From assembly GCA_046350595.1 (NCBI GenBank), contig JAXMAC010000002.1:1-64000 (forward strand): a stretch of 64,000 bases of DNA, written 5' to 3'. Positions 55,619 through 64,000 of the stretch are shown piece by piece. Within the stretch, counting starts at the first letter, position 1. Each line of letters opens with the position of its first letter. Source of the DNA: JAHFOW01 sp046350595 (GTDB lineage Bacteria > Planctomycetota > Brocadiia > Brocadiales > Brocadiaceae). The position numbers were made by a program, and so were the translations under genes. The notes beneath the pieces are model-generated. The model had not been told where the DNA came from, did not search any database, and saw only the letters and a program-made list of their open reading frames with translations.

Positions 55619-56184
55619 TAAGAAAAGCAGTAGTTACCCATTAGAAGATTTTTGTCAAGCAAGAAAACCTCCAGCAAAAATCGCATATCTTTTGCATTAT
55701 CAAACAAAATAATTCTATAAGGTGTACCCCATTGACCGCACCCACATTTTCAAGTATTTTCAGTTATGGATTACAAAAATCCACACCAGTCATCCATCCG
55801 GAACAAGGCTCGTGCTGAACAAATTCAGCAAACGTTCAGGAATTATCCTTCATTTACACGAGGGCATGCTTGTACGATGAATCCCTTGTGACAAGGGCAA
55901 GTACTGTCCCTGAAAATTTTTGTATTATGCCATGTCCAATTGATTGCCACACATTTATGGTTATATGCCTAACCCTTTGCGGCTCATTGCATAGACGGAC
56001 TTTGAAGATTATAGTAGTATCTTGTACAAACTTCTTTTGAATAAGTTTTTTATAACCCCCTTCACCCCCTTTATTAAGGGGGATTTAGTTGATGCTTTGC
56101 TTCGGTATGAGTATTGTATAACAATTTAATATAATTTTTACTTTGCGTTCTTTGGCCTTTGCGGTGATAAGGTGTTTTTAATCC
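55619..56184. other. Spacer without recognisable gene
   Basis: I see no gene. A hairpin CCCCCTT-TATT-AAGGGGG at 56065-56082 belongs to a common C-rich repeat and may end transcription. Confidence 0.55.
56065..56082. terminator. CCCCCTT/AAGGGGG hairpin
   Basis: A perfect 7-bp stem with TATT loop. Similar C-rich DNA is at about 4472-4500. No clear T-tract follows, so its role is uncertain. Confidence 0.35.
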
Positions 56185-56589
56185 TTATTGTTTGTAAATC
56201 TTCTCCGCCAATAAGATGTTTTTATCTCTATTAAATGAGGTTCGTTGAACAGTTGCCTTAATCACAACGGGTTTTCCATTCCATGGAAAACAAAACGAAA
56301 ACGCCCTTCTTTCCCTATACGGCAAGGCGGTGTTCTTTTCGATAAAGAGGGACTCATTCTGCGCGCCTTTTATATGGCCGGATTCATCCTGTAATTCAAT
56401 GGTCACCATGACTTCCCGGTAGCCATAGTCTCCCGTGGGTACGTTGTGAGGAATGGAGGTGTTTTCAACTTCCAGCGTTCCTTCAATGTTACGGTCTGAA
56501 AGAACGACCTTTGGAAAAGGAGAGGCCTGACATAATGGCCTCCTTTGATTACAAAGGGTTACAATTGCGAATTGGCTAAAGGTCTCCAT
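56185..56589 (-). CDS. Probable C-terminal domain of multihaem-cytochrome-like or exported protein, fragment
   Basis: 134 aa. From about residue 35: EGTLEVENTSIPHNVPTGDY, GYREVMVTIELQDESGHIKG and PWNGKPVVIKATVQRTSF. The HxxPTGD followed by long strands resembles the beta-sandwich end of some multihaem cytochrome proteins (N-x-x-xGHxxPTGDxxxR). No CxxCH occurs here and the preceding residues do not look natural, so this is likely the tail of a longer, lost gene. Confidence 0.4.
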   Translation of the reverse strand: METFSQFAIVTLCNQRRPLCQASPFPKVVLSDRNIEGTLEVENTSIPHNVPTGDYGYREVMVTIELQDESGHIKGAQNESLFIEKNTALPYRERRAFSFCFPWNGKPVVIKATVQRTSFNRDKNILLAEKIYKQ

Positions 56590-56592
56590 AAT

Positions 56593-56920
56593 TCTACGCT
56601 ACCAAAAAGGTGAACCAGAAGAAAAAGATTCATGGCAGGATTTACAGTTACTTGACCATCTGGAGTTTAAAAGGGATGAAGTAGAAAAAATACTCAGAGG
56701 TCTATAAATGATAGTTTACCTAAAAAAGCTGAAAGAAATTACAGAGATTGAGTTTTGGGATATTGTTGAAGATGCAATAATAACGAATATTAACGAACTG
56801 AGAATTATCCTGCAAAACAAGGCCTTTCAACAGCCTGCTTCTTTGCTTGATGCATATGGGACTATTTTGTCCTGTGCTCTATTTTATAAGCCCTTCGGGC
56901 TTTACCTTTGGCATCCTTAG
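56593..56920 (+). pseudogene. Decayed two-gene fragment, toxin-antitoxin-like
   Basis: 56593-56706 reads LRYQKGEPEEKDSWQDLQLL and DHLEFKRDEVEKILRGL, like the tail of a small helical (antitoxin-type) protein. From 56708, MIVYLKKLKEITEIEFWDIV then NELRIILQNKAF resembles the start of small DUF6516-like proteins, but the part after AF is not like the family. I can support only remnants. Confidence 0.3.
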
Positions 56921-58197
56921 TTTTGTAAGTTTGATAATATCTCATCCAATATCTTTATCACGAGATTAATATCGTGATGGGTAATTATCAGAGGAGGCTG
57001 GAATGTGAGCACGTTTCGCGAAATGCCGGTTTTCCCGGCTAAAATGCCGCGATCTTTTAACTGTTCAAGGATGTTATCCAGTTCTTCGGCGGCCGGTATT
57101 TTGTTTTCTCTGACCAGTTCAGCGCCTGTCATAAGCCCCTTTCCCCGTACATCCCCAATAATCTTATGTTTTTGCTTTAGTCCAAACAGTTTCTCCCGTA
57201 AATAACTTCCCAGTTCCTGAGCCCTTTGCGCGAGGTGATGTTTTTCTATGACGTTGATGGTCGTAAGCGCCGCCGTGGCCGATACAGGATTACCCCCCAT
57301 CGTGGATGCGCCGGGACGGCTGTAACATGCAGCAATTTTGTCATTTGTTATAAAGGCGCCTATAGGTGTGCCATTAGCAAGCGCCTTTGCAACAGTCATG
57401 ATATCAGGAACAACGCCCCAGTGTTCCGTTGCAAACATCTTCCCTGTCCGTCCAAAACCCGTTTGAACTTCATCGGCAATGAGAAGGACGTTATATGTGT
57501 CAAGAATTTCGCGGACCACCTTGAAATATTCAGGCGGCGGTGTAATGATACCGCCGTTACCCTGGATAGGCTCGATAATAAAGGCTGCAAAACCACCACG
57601 TTTGACAACTTCCTCAAGACGCCGTGCGCATTTTAAATTACAATCCGGATAGGCCAGCCCATAATCACATCGATAACAATACGCTGCGGGGATGTGAACA
57701 ATGTCATTTAATGGATTTGGATCTGTTCGCCACATGCTAATACCGGTAAGATTCATGGTGAGTTTTGTCCGGCCATGAAGCCCCTGCTGTACGGCAACAA
57801 ACTTGTGTTTGTTAGTATAGAGTTGGGCGAGGAGCGCTGCGCCTTCATTTGCCTCTGAACCGCTGGCGCAAAAGAATGTCCGATTGAGATTTCCCGGTGT
57901 AATGTGCGCCAATTTTTCCGCAAGGTCTACGATAGGCTGCGTGAGATAAATGGTGGTGGTATGCTGAAGCGTTTTGACCTGCTCGCAAATACTTGCTACA
58001 ATTTCCGGATTACAGTGGCCTGCATTCATTACGGATACCCCGCCATAAAAATCCAGATATTGTTTACCTGTGTGGTCGTAGAGGTACTGCATCTCTCCCC
58101 TTACGATCTGCATCGGTTTTTTATAAAAGTGGTAAACACAGGGAATGAGATATTCCCGCTTTTTTTGAAGAATGGCATCTGGTCCTATATAGGTCAT
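56917..58197 (-). CDS. Class III PLP-dependent aminotransferase (AGXT2-like)
   Basis: 426 aa. Aminotransferase fold type I: FFCASGSEANEGAALLA, HGRTKLTMNL, IIEPIQGNGGIITPP, LIADEVQTGFGRTGKM, and TVAKALANGTPIGAF with the PLP-binding Lys. The group includes alanine-glyoxylate aminotransferase 2 and 4-aminobutyrate or acetylornithine-like enzymes. A cysteine cluster CYRCDYGLAYPDCNLKC (about 173-189, four Cys) is inserted before the Schiff-base region and may bind a metal. It is downstream of, but not clearly linked to, the U32 gene on the same strand (162 bp with a REP piece). Substrate undecided. Confidence 0.85.
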   Translation of the reverse strand: MTYIGPDAILQKKREYLIPCVYHFYKKPMQIVRGEMQYLYDHTGKQYLDFYGGVSVMNAGHCNPEIVASICEQVKTLQHTTTIYLTQPIVDLAEKLAHITPGNLNRTFFCASGSEANEGAALLAQLYTNKHKFVAVQQGLHGRTKLTMNLTGISMWRTDPNPLNDIVHIPAAYCYRCDYGLAYPDCNLKCARRLEEVVKRGGFAAFIIEPIQGNGGIITPPPEYFKVVREILDTYNVLLIADEVQTGFGRTGKMFATEHWGVVPDIMTVAKALANGTPIGAFITNDKIAACYSRPGASTMGGNPVSATAALTTINVIEKHHLAQRAQELGSYLREKLFGLKQKHKIIGDVRGKGLMTGAELVRENKIPAAEELDNILEQLKDRGILAGKTGISRNVLTFQPPLIITHHDINLVIKILDEILSNLQN

Positions 58198-58299
58198 GGT
58201 TATTTTTTGAAAAATTGTTTTTTTAGATTAGTGTTGAATTCCAATTCCTTTTCCAACTCCTTTGTTTGCTATAGTAAACTTCTTAAATGAGTTGGCATT

Positions 58300-58342
58300 A
58301 CTATTGTCGTTGCGAGCAAAGCGAAGCAATCTTTCCCCTATC
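58300..58342. repeat. REP unit, single
   Basis: CGTTGCGAGCAAAGCGAAGC AATCTTTCC, one arm of the REP family, in the spacer between the U32 and aminotransferase genes. Confidence 0.65.
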
Positions 58343-58359
58343 GTTTTGAATTGTATGCT

Positions 58360-60417
58360 TTACTTGAGGCTCTTCATTACCACTGCTGTACTCCTTGAAT
58401 GTGTTATATCCTGCGCATACCCCCCTAGATTAAAGCCCCTGGGACTTGATTCTACCAGGGTGTCCCAATCCTTTTCCTGAATGGGGAGTGAAAGGTTTGG
58501 ATGCTCCTGATATATATTCAGGTACTTACGATATAACCTTACCAGGGTTTTTACAAGAACATCTTCATAATATTGCGCTTCAATCCTGAATACCTTTATG
58601 CCTGTTTGTGTGAAGGACTGAAGGTAGGGTAGCGCACAAATATCTCTGGCCAGCAAGAGATGATTGCGGCAGTACTGGTCGACTTCAATCGGTCTTATCT
58701 CTCCTCGTTCATCTTTCATTGCATACCCCATGTGCTGGCATACGAGTCTGCACTGGTCCATCTTATGTGACTTTGATATTACCATGGCCGGGATACAGTG
58801 TTCAAGCACCATGCCGGAAACAGGCCCATGCACAATGCATTCCAGGGGTAAAGAAGCATAATAGGCCAGTTGTGTCAAATATTTAAATGAACATTCCAGA
58901 GGTACGGTATTTCCCGATGCCCCGAGTTCTCCTAAAAGGCTTAAAGCCTCTCCGTTGAGGCTGTTTAATGAGTAGTCAGCCAGGCAGTTTAACCCAAATT
59001 GCCTTGCCAGCCGGAGGGCGCCAATATCATGAACCAGCACATAGTCAAAACCGAACGAGGCTGCCTGTTCACACAGCCACATAGTATCAACCATTTCACG
59101 ACTGGTGGTTATCCGGGGTGTTGTTATTCCGATGGTTTTGCCTTCATCATGTATCATGGCGCACGCCTCTTTGTATAATGATTTTGTCCATCGTTGTTTT
59201 TTTAACGGCGATACCTCACCGCTTATATAGATACGGTCTGCCCCCCCTTCCAGCGCCGCTTTCAGTCCATCCATCGAGGCAACCTTGACGGATAATAAGG
59301 GAGGGTATGCATCTGCATCTGCAATTTTAAGAGTAGGGATATTTTCTTTTCCTGTGTTTTCGTCGTGCGTTTCCGGCGTTTGACTATCAAAGGGATTGTT
59401 ATGAATATCCTCCCGCGTAAGCGTTGTCTCTTTTGATGCACGGCTTAAAAACAGGGGTTCACGGTTTCCTGAAATATCAACAAGGTTAGCAGAGGAGGGA
59501 GTAAAGGCCATCGATGTGGTAAGCTCCCGCACCCGGTGATCGTACAATTGTTCATATTCAGCCGCGTCGAGAATATACGCAGCCGGATTTTCAAAATAGG
59601 CATCGATAGCTTTACGGTAGATACCGACAACCTCTCTCAGGAAATCGGCATGGCGCATGCGTCCTTCTATTTTAAAAGAACACACGCCGGCCTGAATGAG
59701 ATCAGGGATATGCCTCAAAAGGCACATGTCCTTCATTGCCAGCAAGTGTCCGGAAGGCAGATCTCCGATGGGTTGTCCTGAGACGCTTTCCACAAGGGTG
59801 TAGTTCCACCGGCAAGGCTTCATACATTCCCCGCGGTTGGCGCTCTTTCCAAACAATACTCCGCTTGTATAACACTGTCCGCTCTGACAAACGCAGAGGT
59901 CTCCGTGAACAAAGTACTCAACTTCTATCCCTGTCTTTTCGTGGATTTCCTTTACCTGCGCGAGTGAAATATCCCGTGAGGTGACAATACGCCGTACGCC
60001 CAGTTCTTTCAGGGTCAATGCAGATTCCACATTGTGGATATTCATCATGGTGCTGATGTGGACGGGAAGGGGAATCCCCACCTGCCGGATTATATTGAGT
60101 ATGCCCAGATCCTGGATTATGACGGCATCGACATTGATTTCGCCCAGAAAACCCAGAAAACGCCGTGCGTCGTTGAGTTCATTATCACTGAGGAGATTGT
60201 TAACCGTGATGTATACTTTTACATTGCGGCTGTGGGCAAATTGTACGGCATCAACAATCTGTTCATCGGTAAAATTAAAATCTGAACGATGGAGTCGCAT
60301 GTTAAATCGTTTACCACCGATGTACACTGCATCGGCGCCAGCTTCTATTACCGCGACAAACGCTTCCCATCGGCCTGCGGGGGCAAGGAGTTCAACACTC
60401 GATTTTAAAAATTTCAT
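58360..60417 (-). CDS. Two-domain peptidase U32-family protein (RlhA/TrhP-like)
   Basis: 685 aa. N-terminal VELLAPAGRWEAFVAVIEAG and ADAVYIGGKRFNMR start a TIM-barrel-like U32 domain, repeated in the second half (AALEGGADRIYISGEV). A cysteine cluster around residues 170-205 (HGDLCVCQSGQC and GECMKPCRW) is conserved in the family and binds an iron-sulfur cluster in the hydroxylases RlhA and TrhP. ICSFKIEGRMRHADFLREVV is the U32 signature. The family acts on tRNA or rRNA (uridine or cytidine hydroxylation) rather than, as once thought, collagen. The C-terminus ends next to REP DNA. Full length; monocistronic. Confidence 0.88.
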   Translation of the reverse strand: MKFLKSSVELLAPAGRWEAFVAVIEAGADAVYIGGKRFNMRLHRSDFNFTDEQIVDAVQFAHSRNVKVYITVNNLLSDNELNDARRFLGFLGEINVDAVIIQDLGILNIIRQVGIPLPVHISTMMNIHNVESALTLKELGVRRIVTSRDISLAQVKEIHEKTGIEVEYFVHGDLCVCQSGQCYTSGVLFGKSANRGECMKPCRWNYTLVESVSGQPIGDLPSGHLLAMKDMCLLRHIPDLIQAGVCSFKIEGRMRHADFLREVVGIYRKAIDAYFENPAAYILDAAEYEQLYDHRVRELTTSMAFTPSSANLVDISGNREPLFLSRASKETTLTREDIHNNPFDSQTPETHDENTGKENIPTLKIADADAYPPLLSVKVASMDGLKAALEGGADRIYISGEVSPLKKQRWTKSLYKEACAMIHDEGKTIGITTPRITTSREMVDTMWLCEQAASFGFDYVLVHDIGALRLARQFGLNCLADYSLNSLNGEALSLLGELGASGNTVPLECSFKYLTQLAYYASLPLECIVHGPVSGMVLEHCIPAMVISKSHKMDQCRLVCQHMGYAMKDERGEIRPIEVDQYCRNHLLLARDICALPYLQSFTQTGIKVFRIEAQYYEDVLVKTLVRLYRKYLNIYQEHPNLSLPIQEKDWDTLVESSPRGFNLGGYAQDITHSRSTAVVMKSLK

Positions 60418-60476
60418 GGTATCCTTTCTGCGTTACGGTACACGTTAAATGTTTAACTTAATTGCACAGATTACCT

Positions 60477-60553
60477 GTTTGTAGTAGCGACTTCAGTCGC
60501 TTCCTTGTAATGGACAATATGCAGGCATGACGACTGAAGTCGTCACTACAAAC
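60477..60553. repeat. Inverted ACTGAAGTCGT repeat
   Basis: GTTTGTAGTAGCGACTTCAG TCGC (60477-60500) and GACGACTGAAGTCGTCACTA CAAAC (60529-60553) are inverted copies; the right one plus AATGGACAATATG also occurs at 19892-19937. It can form a long hairpin after the ligase gene's stop. Confidence 0.7.
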
Positions 60554-60586
60554 TTGATGTTACCGACTGTCTCAAGGTAGTCCACT

Positions 60587-61801
60587 TTAATATACCCCTA
60601 TCTTTGCATTTGATTCTAAACCCTGTAATAACGAAGGATTCCTGACGCCATCCTGATGAATACCCAGCGATTGTGCATACTGAGTTGGCGCTATGCGAAA
60701 GGCCTCGTCTCTTTCAAACATATTGGGGATGAGGAACGATTCATCGAGCCGGTGGAAAACCACCTGTCCTTTTTCTCCATAATTAACAATCTGAGCAAGG
60801 CGCTTTTTATCAGGATGAATCCCTTCTCTTTTTGAAACAACCTGAAGTACCATACGCGGTCCTGGCGGATAGTAATCCAGGTCGTAATTCATCGATTCCT
60901 CAATCTCCATGCATAGACCAAAAAGCGTGTTACCATAACCCGCAATGTGTACTGCATTGGGAAACAGCTCCTCTTTGAATTTTCTCAGTTGTTCCTGTCC
61001 CACGGCGACGCCGCCGTAATGAATGCCACGGATGTGCATCCGATGGTCATAATGCATTTCTTCGGCCATCTTTATAAGCAGAGGGGGCGTTGAATAGATG
61101 ACTTCAATATGCTGCCGTTTTAATATGTCCAACGCTTGTTCAATAATGTGACTGATATATCGCTGGTAGCCGAGTGAGCCTGGAACGAGTTTTTTCACCC
61201 ATCGGGGGTCCAGATCGATAGAAAATGGATCCATACTTCCCATACTGTTTGCTACCAGGCTGACCGCCTTTCCAATAATATGCGGCCCGCCAGGTCCTGC
61301 CCAGAGCCAGTTTGCCCCCTGTGGGAATCCCCTTTGCACGGCGATGTACCGAAACCACTCCACAAAGGCGATATAAAACTCTTTCTTCAAATAAGCCGTT
61401 ACCTTGGGAAGCCCTGTTGTTCCAGCCGTTTCTCCCAGGATCAAATGTTCCTTATTTTCCAGATACATTTTGGGAATAAAGTATTCCAGTGGGTACCGGC
61501 GAAGGTCTTCTTCCTCCATCGGGCCCAAAATATGCAAATCATCAAAAGAAGAAATATCCTTTCGCGCGTTGATTCCCAGCATTTTCTCTTTTTCGAGCCA
61601 GTATAGTGAACCAATCGTGGGGTCGAAGTGTATTGATATGATATGTCGCACCCATTCCTCTATAGGCGCACCAAACCATTCAGCATCTTGAAATGCAGCG
61701 GTCTTTGAAAACAGACTTACCTGAGAACGCTCTCCCTTCGGGACAAAATCACTACCCCTCATTGAAGTGTAATTGTCAACAGTCATTCCATCATTTAACA
61801 T
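60587..61801 (-). CDS. Phenylacetate-CoA ligase-like AMP-forming ligase
   Basis: 404 aa of the adenylate-forming (ANL) superfamily, PaaK/F390-synthetase-like subgroup. HLILGETAGTTGLPKVTAYL carries the P-loop-like TGTTG motif; WLWAGPGGPHIIGK, YSTPPLLIKM, GIHYGGVAVGQEQLRKF and IAGYGNTLFG line the AMP site. ATG 61801 is used because GAGGAA stands 6 bp before it; a TTG-led extension to 61843 is unlikely. It is the last of three co-directional genes with an exported phosphoesterase and an MMPL exporter, suggesting activation and export of an acyl or aryl chain; aryl-polyene-like clusters have similar sets. The substrate cannot be read. Confidence 0.75.
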   Translation of the reverse strand: MLNDGMTVDNYTSMRGSDFVPKGERSQVSLFSKTAAFQDAEWFGAPIEEWVRHIISIHFDPTIGSLYWLEKEKMLGINARKDISSFDDLHILGPMEEEDLRRYPLEYFIPKMYLENKEHLILGETAGTTGLPKVTAYLKKEFYIAFVEWFRYIAVQRGFPQGANWLWAGPGGPHIIGKAVSLVANSMGSMDPFSIDLDPRWVKKLVPGSLGYQRYISHIIEQALDILKRQHIEVIYSTPPLLIKMAEEMHYDHRMHIRGIHYGGVAVGQEQLRKFKEELFPNAVHIAGYGNTLFGLCMEIEESMNYDLDYYPPGPRMVLQVVSKREGIHPDKKRLAQIVNYGEKGQVVFHRLDESFLIPNMFERDEAFRIAPTQYAQSLGIHQDGVRNPSLLQGLESNAKIGVY

Positions 61802-61848
61802 GTGATGTTCCTCTTGCTGGTCAAACGACGCCAATTGAACCAAAACAT

Positions 61849-62820
61849 TTAATAGTGCTTTTTCGTCAAGCTGTTGCGAACGTTGCTGACGACATTAAAA
61901 CGATCAACAATTTCACCATGGATATTTTTGAAGTAAAATGACGCCTTGTTTGGTTCCCCGTCTCTGTTAAAGACGCCAAACAGAACGCCATACGTGGCAT
62001 GCTGTTTACTTGTATAAATTTTTGCCCACCAGGGGCCGCTGATTTCCTGGGAATAAATACTTGAGCCGCCCAGCCCACTGAAAAATGCAAAGGTCTTGCC
62101 TTCCTCAATGTTCAAGGTGTCGGATTGGCTGGCAATGGTTTGTTTTTCAAAATTGCTCATCAAATACGTCCGGCCATAGGAATGATCATGCGCCGTTGCA
62201 ATGATTGCGCCGCCTTCCCGCGCCTCCTCGTATACGCCCCAGCCGGTCTCATCTTTTTTGCCATCTACCTGCATGAGTCTCATGTTTTCATGCCAGCCGC
62301 AAATTCTCCAGATGGATTTATCCGCAGCGAGTTGATTCTTTATATAGGCGCTGTGTTCGGATCCTAATAATCCAGGCGCAGCGAGAATGACGAAGATACC
62401 TTTGTATCTGAGTGATGATTTAACCCCAAGGTCTCCGTCCCACGAAATTGCCAATCGTTTGAGTCTGTTTTCCAGATATGCCTGGTAACCATATTTCCCA
62501 TGCCATTTTTCGACATCATGATTTCCAACACATGCAAAATAGGGGAAATCGGCGCCGAGAATATTATTAATTTGAGATTCCCAAGCAGAAGGTTTATTTG
62601 TGTGGTCAAAATCACCCAGATGAATAACAGCCTGAGCGCCCTCTGATTTTATCAGCCGCAAGACCTCTTCGGCGTCCTTCCCCAGTCCCTGATCTCCAAT
62701 AAAGGCGATCTTGAAATTGGACGGCGTTTCGGAGACCAGGTCTGGTGTATTTGCCCATATCTCACTATAAATACCAATAACAAACAAGAAACCCGCAACA
62801 ACACATTTCCATCTGACCAT
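61849..62820 (-). CDS. Exported calcineurin-like metallophosphoesterase
   Basis: 323 aa with a signal peptide (MVRWKCVVAGFLFVIGIYSE, cut near IWA). All five metal motifs are present: FIGDQGLG, HLGDFDH, GNHD, GWHE and ATAHDHSYGR (DxH, GDxxD, GNHD, H, HxH). The C-terminal strands (FAFFSGLGGSSIYSQEISGP) resemble purple acid phosphatase-like enzymes. It should hydrolyse phosphate esters in the periplasm. It lies 48 bp before the ligase-like gene and 41 bp after the MMPL gene, in one probable operon. Confidence 0.82.
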   Translation of the reverse strand: MVRWKCVVAGFLFVIGIYSEIWANTPDLVSETPSNFKIAFIGDQGLGKDAEEVLRLIKSEGAQAVIHLGDFDHTNKPSAWESQINNILGADFPYFACVGNHDVEKWHGKYGYQAYLENRLKRLAISWDGDLGVKSSLRYKGIFVILAAPGLLGSEHSAYIKNQLAADKSIWRICGWHENMRLMQVDGKKDETGWGVYEEAREGGAIIATAHDHSYGRTYLMSNFEKQTIASQSDTLNIEEGKTFAFFSGLGGSSIYSQEISGPWWAKIYTSKQHATYGVLFGVFNRDGEPNKASFYFKNIHGEIVDRFNVVSNVRNSLTKKHY

Positions 62821-62861
62821 TTCTTATGGTCTCCTATAAAAGTTTATTTAACAAAAAATAT

Positions 62862-63992
62862 TCAAAACCTCGGTTTAAACAGCATCAGGCAACTGGGGGA
62901 TATCAGTAAATCCGATAGAATGGCATTTACTATGGTTATACTCGTTAGCAAGCCAAAATATTGAATTGGTTTGAAACTTGAAAAGGAGAAGACCATAAAT
63001 CCAAAGGCGGCTGATAGTGAAGTAAACAGGGCGGTTTTCCCTGCCTCGCGCAGTGTGTTGCATAGTGCAGTAGAGTAGTCTCCATTTGCCGGCAGTTCTT
63101 TTTTAAAGTTATAAAAAATGTGGATAGTATTATCGACGGAAATTCCCAGTGCAATGCTGGCAATCATGATTGTGGCTGCATCAAGTTTCATCCCTGTAAA
63201 ACCCATTAAACCAAGTGTAAAGGTAATAGGCAATATGTTGGGAATAACGCTGATGAGTCCAATTTTGACCGATTTCAGGGCGATTGCCGTTGAAATAAAT
63301 GTCAGAAAGAAGGCTAGGGAAAAGGACTGAATTTCACTCCACAAAATATTATCCTGGACATTAATCAAAAGGGGTACGATCCCCGTAATATGCCATGACA
63401 GGGCGGCTGTGTTCAAATGTTCGTGAATATAATCTTTTATAGATTGTATGATGGCCTGGTATCGGTTTGAGCCTATTTGTTTCATACGCACCGAAACCCT
63501 CGCATCGGTATATCCCTGAGTATAAAGGCTCTTAACTTGTTTGTTACCATATAACGAGGCAAGTTTTATATATTCATAACATTCTTTTTCTGTATCCGGA
63601 AGAGAAAAATATTGAGGTTTATCGTTCATTAAAATCTGATGCGTCTTTTGGACATAATTAGCAACCGATAGAGAGCCGGTAATCTCAGGAATACCGCCGA
63701 GGTATTTTTGTAGTGATATAAGGTTGTTTAATATTTCCGGTTTAAGTATTGTAGCGCCGTTTGTTGTTTCTGCAACAATCTCGATGGGCAACAAACCCAT
63801 GAGGTGTTTTTCGATGTATGCATTATCCCTTGATATATGGCTGTTCTTCGGAAATGATGCCATAATATCAGATTCTATCCGAAGTTTTGATATGCCCCAT
63901 ATAAAGACAATGCCGGAGCCAAGGGCACACAACAGGATAGCGCCCTTGTAGTTTACTGTAAAATGCCCCAGTTTCGAAAAGAAGGAATTCAT
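62862..63992 (-). CDS. MMPL/RND-family exporter, one repeat unit, 5' end at window edge
   Basis: 376 aa shown. One helix (GAILLCALGSGIVFIWGIS), a periplasmic loop (LRIESDIMASFPKNSHISRD, MGLLPIEIVAETTNGA), then five helices with GLISVIPNILPITFTLGLMG and MIASIALGISVDNTIHIFYN, where the Asp is the proton-relay position of RND proteins. This is the layout of one half of a two-repeat MMPL or 'predicted exporter' protein. The frame is open to base 64000, so the gene may extend beyond the window as a fused first half. Together with the phosphoesterase and ligase it suggests lipid or hydrophobic-compound export. Confidence 0.75.
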   Translation of the reverse strand: MNSFFSKLGHFTVNYKGAILLCALGSGIVFIWGISKLRIESDIMASFPKNSHISRDNAYIEKHLMGLLPIEIVAETTNGATILKPEILNNLISLQKYLGGIPEITGSLSVANYVQKTHQILMNDKPQYFSLPDTEKECYEYIKLASLYGNKQVKSLYTQGYTDARVSVRMKQIGSNRYQAIIQSIKDYIHEHLNTAALSWHITGIVPLLINVQDNILWSEIQSFSLAFFLTFISTAIALKSVKIGLISVIPNILPITFTLGLMGFTGMKLDAATIMIASIALGISVDNTIHIFYNFKKELPANGDYSTALCNTLREAGKTALFTSLSAAFGFMVFSFSSFKPIQYFGLLTSITIVNAILSDLLISPSCLMLFKPRF

Positions 63993-64000
63993 AGCCTGCT

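Overview
The window reads as chromosomal DNA from an anaerobic planctomycete of the anammox type (Brocadiaceae: Kuenenia/Brocadia/Jettenia-like). This is an inference. It rests on moderate-to-low GC, a nitrate/nitrite/ammonium gene block (NasA-like molybdoenzyme, NarK, Amt), lipid-assembly genes at both ends of the kind seen near ladderane-type loci (ketoacyl synthase, phosphopantetheinyl transferase, FadL-like porin, B12-binding radical SAM protein, acyl/aryl ligase, MMPL exporter), and dense short interspersed repeats. No rRNA operon or species marker is present, so the genus is not fixed.

Layout. 1-4.1 kb: ketoacyl synthase (5' cut by the window edge), methyltransferase, AcpS-like transferase and FadL-family porin, all on +. 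4.1-13.4 kb: accessory, repeat-rich DNA with one intact copy of a 518-aa multicopy (probably mobile) family, three toxin-antitoxin loci (one intact, two decayed), rlmN, and a GC-rich block with an integron-attC-like site beside a TIR/deoxyribosyltransferase-like gene. 13.4-19.6 kb: JAB-DinG helicase, NAD-dependent epimerase, RlaP-type nucleotidyltransferase, REC-PAS regulator, exported unknown. 20-34.3 kb: radical SAM protein, NasA-like oxidoreductase translationally coupled to a PAS-GAF-PAS-GGDEF-EAL protein (broken only by an N-gap that looks artificial), separate REC, Cache and PAS proteins, NarK, TehA-like carrier, Slp lipoprotein and Amt. This suggests a nitrogen-oxyanion sensing and transport neighbourhood. 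34.5-41.8 kb: TPR protein, M4-like protease, MnmA, M50 protease, YchF. 41.8-44.1 kb: relic of an integrated element (HTH, unknown, truncated RepA-like ATPase) joined to a broken second copy of the 518-aa family. 44.2-48.5 kb: Reeler-like exported protein, tRNA(CAU), AGCS symporter and hydrolase, between two near-identical inverted repeats.

49.2-55.6 kb: the most interesting unit, a three-gene, AT-rich putative defence operon. It encodes a 438-aa protein, a 634-aa PLD/Tdp1-like protein with two HxK...GSxN motifs, and a 969-aa SNF2-type helicase. A decayed RAYT-like transposase lies directly upstream and a REPIN-like repeat sits between genes two and three. 56-64 kb: decayed fragments, class III aminotransferase, two-domain U32 protein, then an acyl/aryl-CoA ligase-like protein, exported metallophosphoesterase and MMPL/RND exporter on the minus strand, the last reaching the window edge.

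Three repeat families recur: a REP doublet (REPIN-like) of about 230 bp, a GTTGGGTTTCGC...CCCAACCTAC inverted repeat, and a GGCGCGCC-centred palindrome. They sit at gene borders and abut several of the pseudogenes. All function calls come from reading motifs; no database search was run.
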